From an uncultured Hyphomicrobiales bacterium (GTDB lineage Bacteria; Pseudomonadota; Alphaproteobacteria; Rhizobiales; Beijerinckiaceae), in contig CAIWVR010000394.1 of NCBI GenBank assembly GCA_903916165.1, forward strand, positions 1-9,454: a stretch of 9,454 nt of DNA, written 5' to 3'. Each line of letters opens with the position of its first letter. The stretch's first letter is position 1. Under the pieces are notes generated by a model. The model had not been told where the DNA came from. It searched no databases and was given only the letters and a program-made list of their open reading frames with translations. The translations under genes were made by a program, and so were the position numbers. Positions 6,812 through 9,454 of the stretch are shown one piece after another.

Positions 6812-6823
6812 GGCCTTTGAGTA

Positions 6824-8737
<1,914 letters not shown>

Positions 8738-8884
8738 GATGCTCATCCTTCTTGTGGCGAGACCCACGGACCCCGAAGCGATCCGATGCTGGATGAATCT
8801 CAGGAGCCCTCACGTGGAGAGGTCCGTCGCCATCCGGGTTCCCGATGGTTGTTGATGTTGGGTTTGCGGTAGGGAACCGCAAGA
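8738..8884 (-). promoter_or_regulatory. 5' leader of dnaK
   Basis: Untranslated leader of about 150 nt implied by the promoter and start codon positions. It contains a small hairpin near its 5' end (GCGGT 8866-8870 with ACCGC 8876-8880) and an imperfect CCATCCGGG/CCCGATGG hairpin at 8830-8848. The AAGGA ribosome binding site lies just before the start. I see no ROSE-like pairing over that site, so thermometer control is not supported. Confidence 0.4.
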
Positions 8885-8890
8885 CTGATC

Positions 8891-8922
8891 CCGATATAGG
8901 AGCCGCCCCCCAGCGCTGCAAG
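8891..8922 (-). promoter_or_regulatory. Heat-shock (RpoH, sigma32) promoter of dnaK
   Basis: On the minus strand a -35 core CTTG (8919-8922) is followed after 18 nt by CCTATATCGG (8891-8900). This fits the alphaproteobacterial RpoH consensus CTTG-N17/18-CYTATNTNNG at every fixed position. Transcription would begin near 8884, about 147 nt before the dnaK ATG. It would heat-induce dnaK and, by read-through of the hairpin, mntA-hepT and dnaJ. Confidence 0.8.
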
Positions 8923-9000
8923 AATGTGGCGGGGGTTTGAGGGGCGCCTTTTTTTGGAGGTGCGGGCCCGGCTGTGACTCAGTCATAGGTCGGGTGCCAA

Positions 9001-9060
9001 CCCTCTCCCGCTGGCGGGAGAGGGCGAACCCGGGCGATAGCCCGAGCCGGGGTGAGGGGC
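9001..9060 (+). repeat. Intergenic double-hairpin repeat, copy C
   Basis: Same family as copies A and B. The main stem pairs CCCTCTCCCGC (9001-9011) with GCGGGAGAGGG (9014-9024). A second stem pairs CGGGC (9031-9035) with GCCCG (9040-9044) around GATA. The conserved tail is GGGGTGAGGGG (9049-9059). It lies upstream of dnaK, outside the promoter. Confidence 0.85.
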
Positions 9061-9084
9061 TGCGATCTCACCGTTGAGCGCGCA

Positions 9085-9130
9085 TCCCCTCATCAGTCAG
9101 CTCCGCTTACAGCTTCTCCCGAGGGAGGTG
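9085..9130 (-). repeat. Degenerate repeat, copy D (inverted)
   Basis: Inverted and partly decayed partner of copy C. It has the tail TCCCCTCATC (9085-9094), an imperfect second stem (GTCAGC 9096-9101 with GCTTAC 9105-9110, the same GC-TCC-GC tip as copy A), and a shortened main stem CTTCTCCC/GGGAGG (9113-9128). The C-D spacing of about 25 nt resembles A-B. Confidence 0.7.
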
Positions 9131-9162
9131 TTGGGAATGGCCTATTTCAAACTGCGTCACAT

Positions 9163-9454
9163 ATGCATCGTGAAACAGTCGAAGATGGATCGCCGGTAAC
9201 TGCGAAGGTACTGCAAACGAGATTCTTAAACATTCCAGGTGTTGATTTTTTTTCAGCCAGGCGCATTGACAAAAGTAACCAGGATTGTTTAATGAATGTT
9301 CCTGGTCGATGGAGAACTTCAATGTACGGGAATACCATGGGGATGCCGAAAGCTCTGGTCTCGTCAGAAGCTGCAGATGAGATGACTTCGTTGGACTCAA
9401 TGCTGAGCCTAGGCTCGGACGATGAGCCCATGAATGTCAATGGCGGAGACAAAA
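9163..9454 (+). CDS. Possible partial low-GC reading frame running off the right edge
   Basis: From the ATG at 9163 the plus strand stays open for 97 codons to the window end, reading MHRETVEDGSPV at the start and passing through DFFSARRIDK and PMNVNGGDK. I do not recognise the product. It is Ser-, Asp- and Met-rich, with no evident membrane segment. About 47% of third positions are G or C, far below the neighbouring genes, so it would be foreign to this backbone. No ribosome binding site precedes the ATG. Two minus-strand frames over the same bases (9147-9452 and 9107-9400) are also open, so the strand is not settled. It may be the 5' end of an acquired gene, a gene remnant, or non-coding. 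Confidence 0.3.
   Translation, partial: MHRETVEDGSPVTAKVLQTRFLNIPGVDFFSARRIDKSNQDCLMNVPGRWRTSMYGNTMGMPKALVSSEAADEMTSLDSMLSLGSDDEPMNVNGGDK

Noticed and set aside
8738..8890. CIRCE element or ROSE-type RNA thermometer in the dnaK leader
   Set aside because: No TTAGCACTC/GAGTGCTAA inverted repeat is present, and I see no stem that hides the AAGGA ribosome binding site.
8941..8960. Run of seven Ts at 8949-8955 after GGCGCC on the plus strand
   Set aside because: No stem of adequate length precedes it and no plus-strand gene lies upstream. It could equally be an A-tract upstream of the dnaK promoter.
8975..8985. Palindrome TGACTCAGTCA upstream of dnaK
   Set aside because: At 11 bp, with a single copy and no matching second site, it is not enough to call an operator.

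Overview
The window looks like a GC-rich chromosomal segment of an alphaproteobacterium, most likely of the Hyphomicrobiales (Rhizobiales). The support is a dnaK-dnaJ-(PmtA-type methyltransferase)-pyrF-dapB-gpmA gene order on one strand, a short alphaproteobacterial-type GpmA, a dnaK promoter that fits the alphaproteobacterial RpoH consensus, and intergenic hairpin repeats built on CTCCCGC/GCGGGAG, a type common in that order. The genus cannot be fixed from the sequence alone.

All well-supported genes are on the minus strand, so transcription runs from high to low coordinates. From the right: a low-GC stretch at the window edge (about 9130-9454) with overlapping open frames of unknown meaning; an inverted pair of hairpin repeats (9001-9130); a heat-shock promoter (8891-8922); dnaK; a strong terminator-like hairpin; a two-gene MNT/HEPN (MntA-HepT type) toxin-antitoxin module; dnaJ; a PmtA-like phospholipid N-methyltransferase; pyrF; a BrnT-BrnA toxin-antitoxin pair; dapB with its own sigma70-like promoter; gpmA; a second inverted pair of hairpin repeats (824-970); and alkB. 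The first 139 bases hold nothing I can support.

Most genes are housekeeping: DnaK/DnaJ (protein folding), PmtA-like enzyme (phosphatidylcholine synthesis), PyrF (UMP synthesis), DapB (lysine/diaminopimelate), GpmA (glycolysis/gluconeogenesis) and AlkB (direct reversal of DNA alkylation). Two small toxin-antitoxin modules are inserted in this conserved backbone.

The most unusual feature is the MntA-HepT module lodged between dnaK and dnaJ. It sits behind a terminator-like hairpin, and the last 14 nt of hepT overlap the dnaJ start, so dnaJ expression may depend on transcription and translation through a toxin-antitoxin operon. The MntA-like protein also has Gln where this family normally has a third acidic residue. 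I see no CRISPR array, rRNA, tRNA, insertion sequence or integrase in the window.
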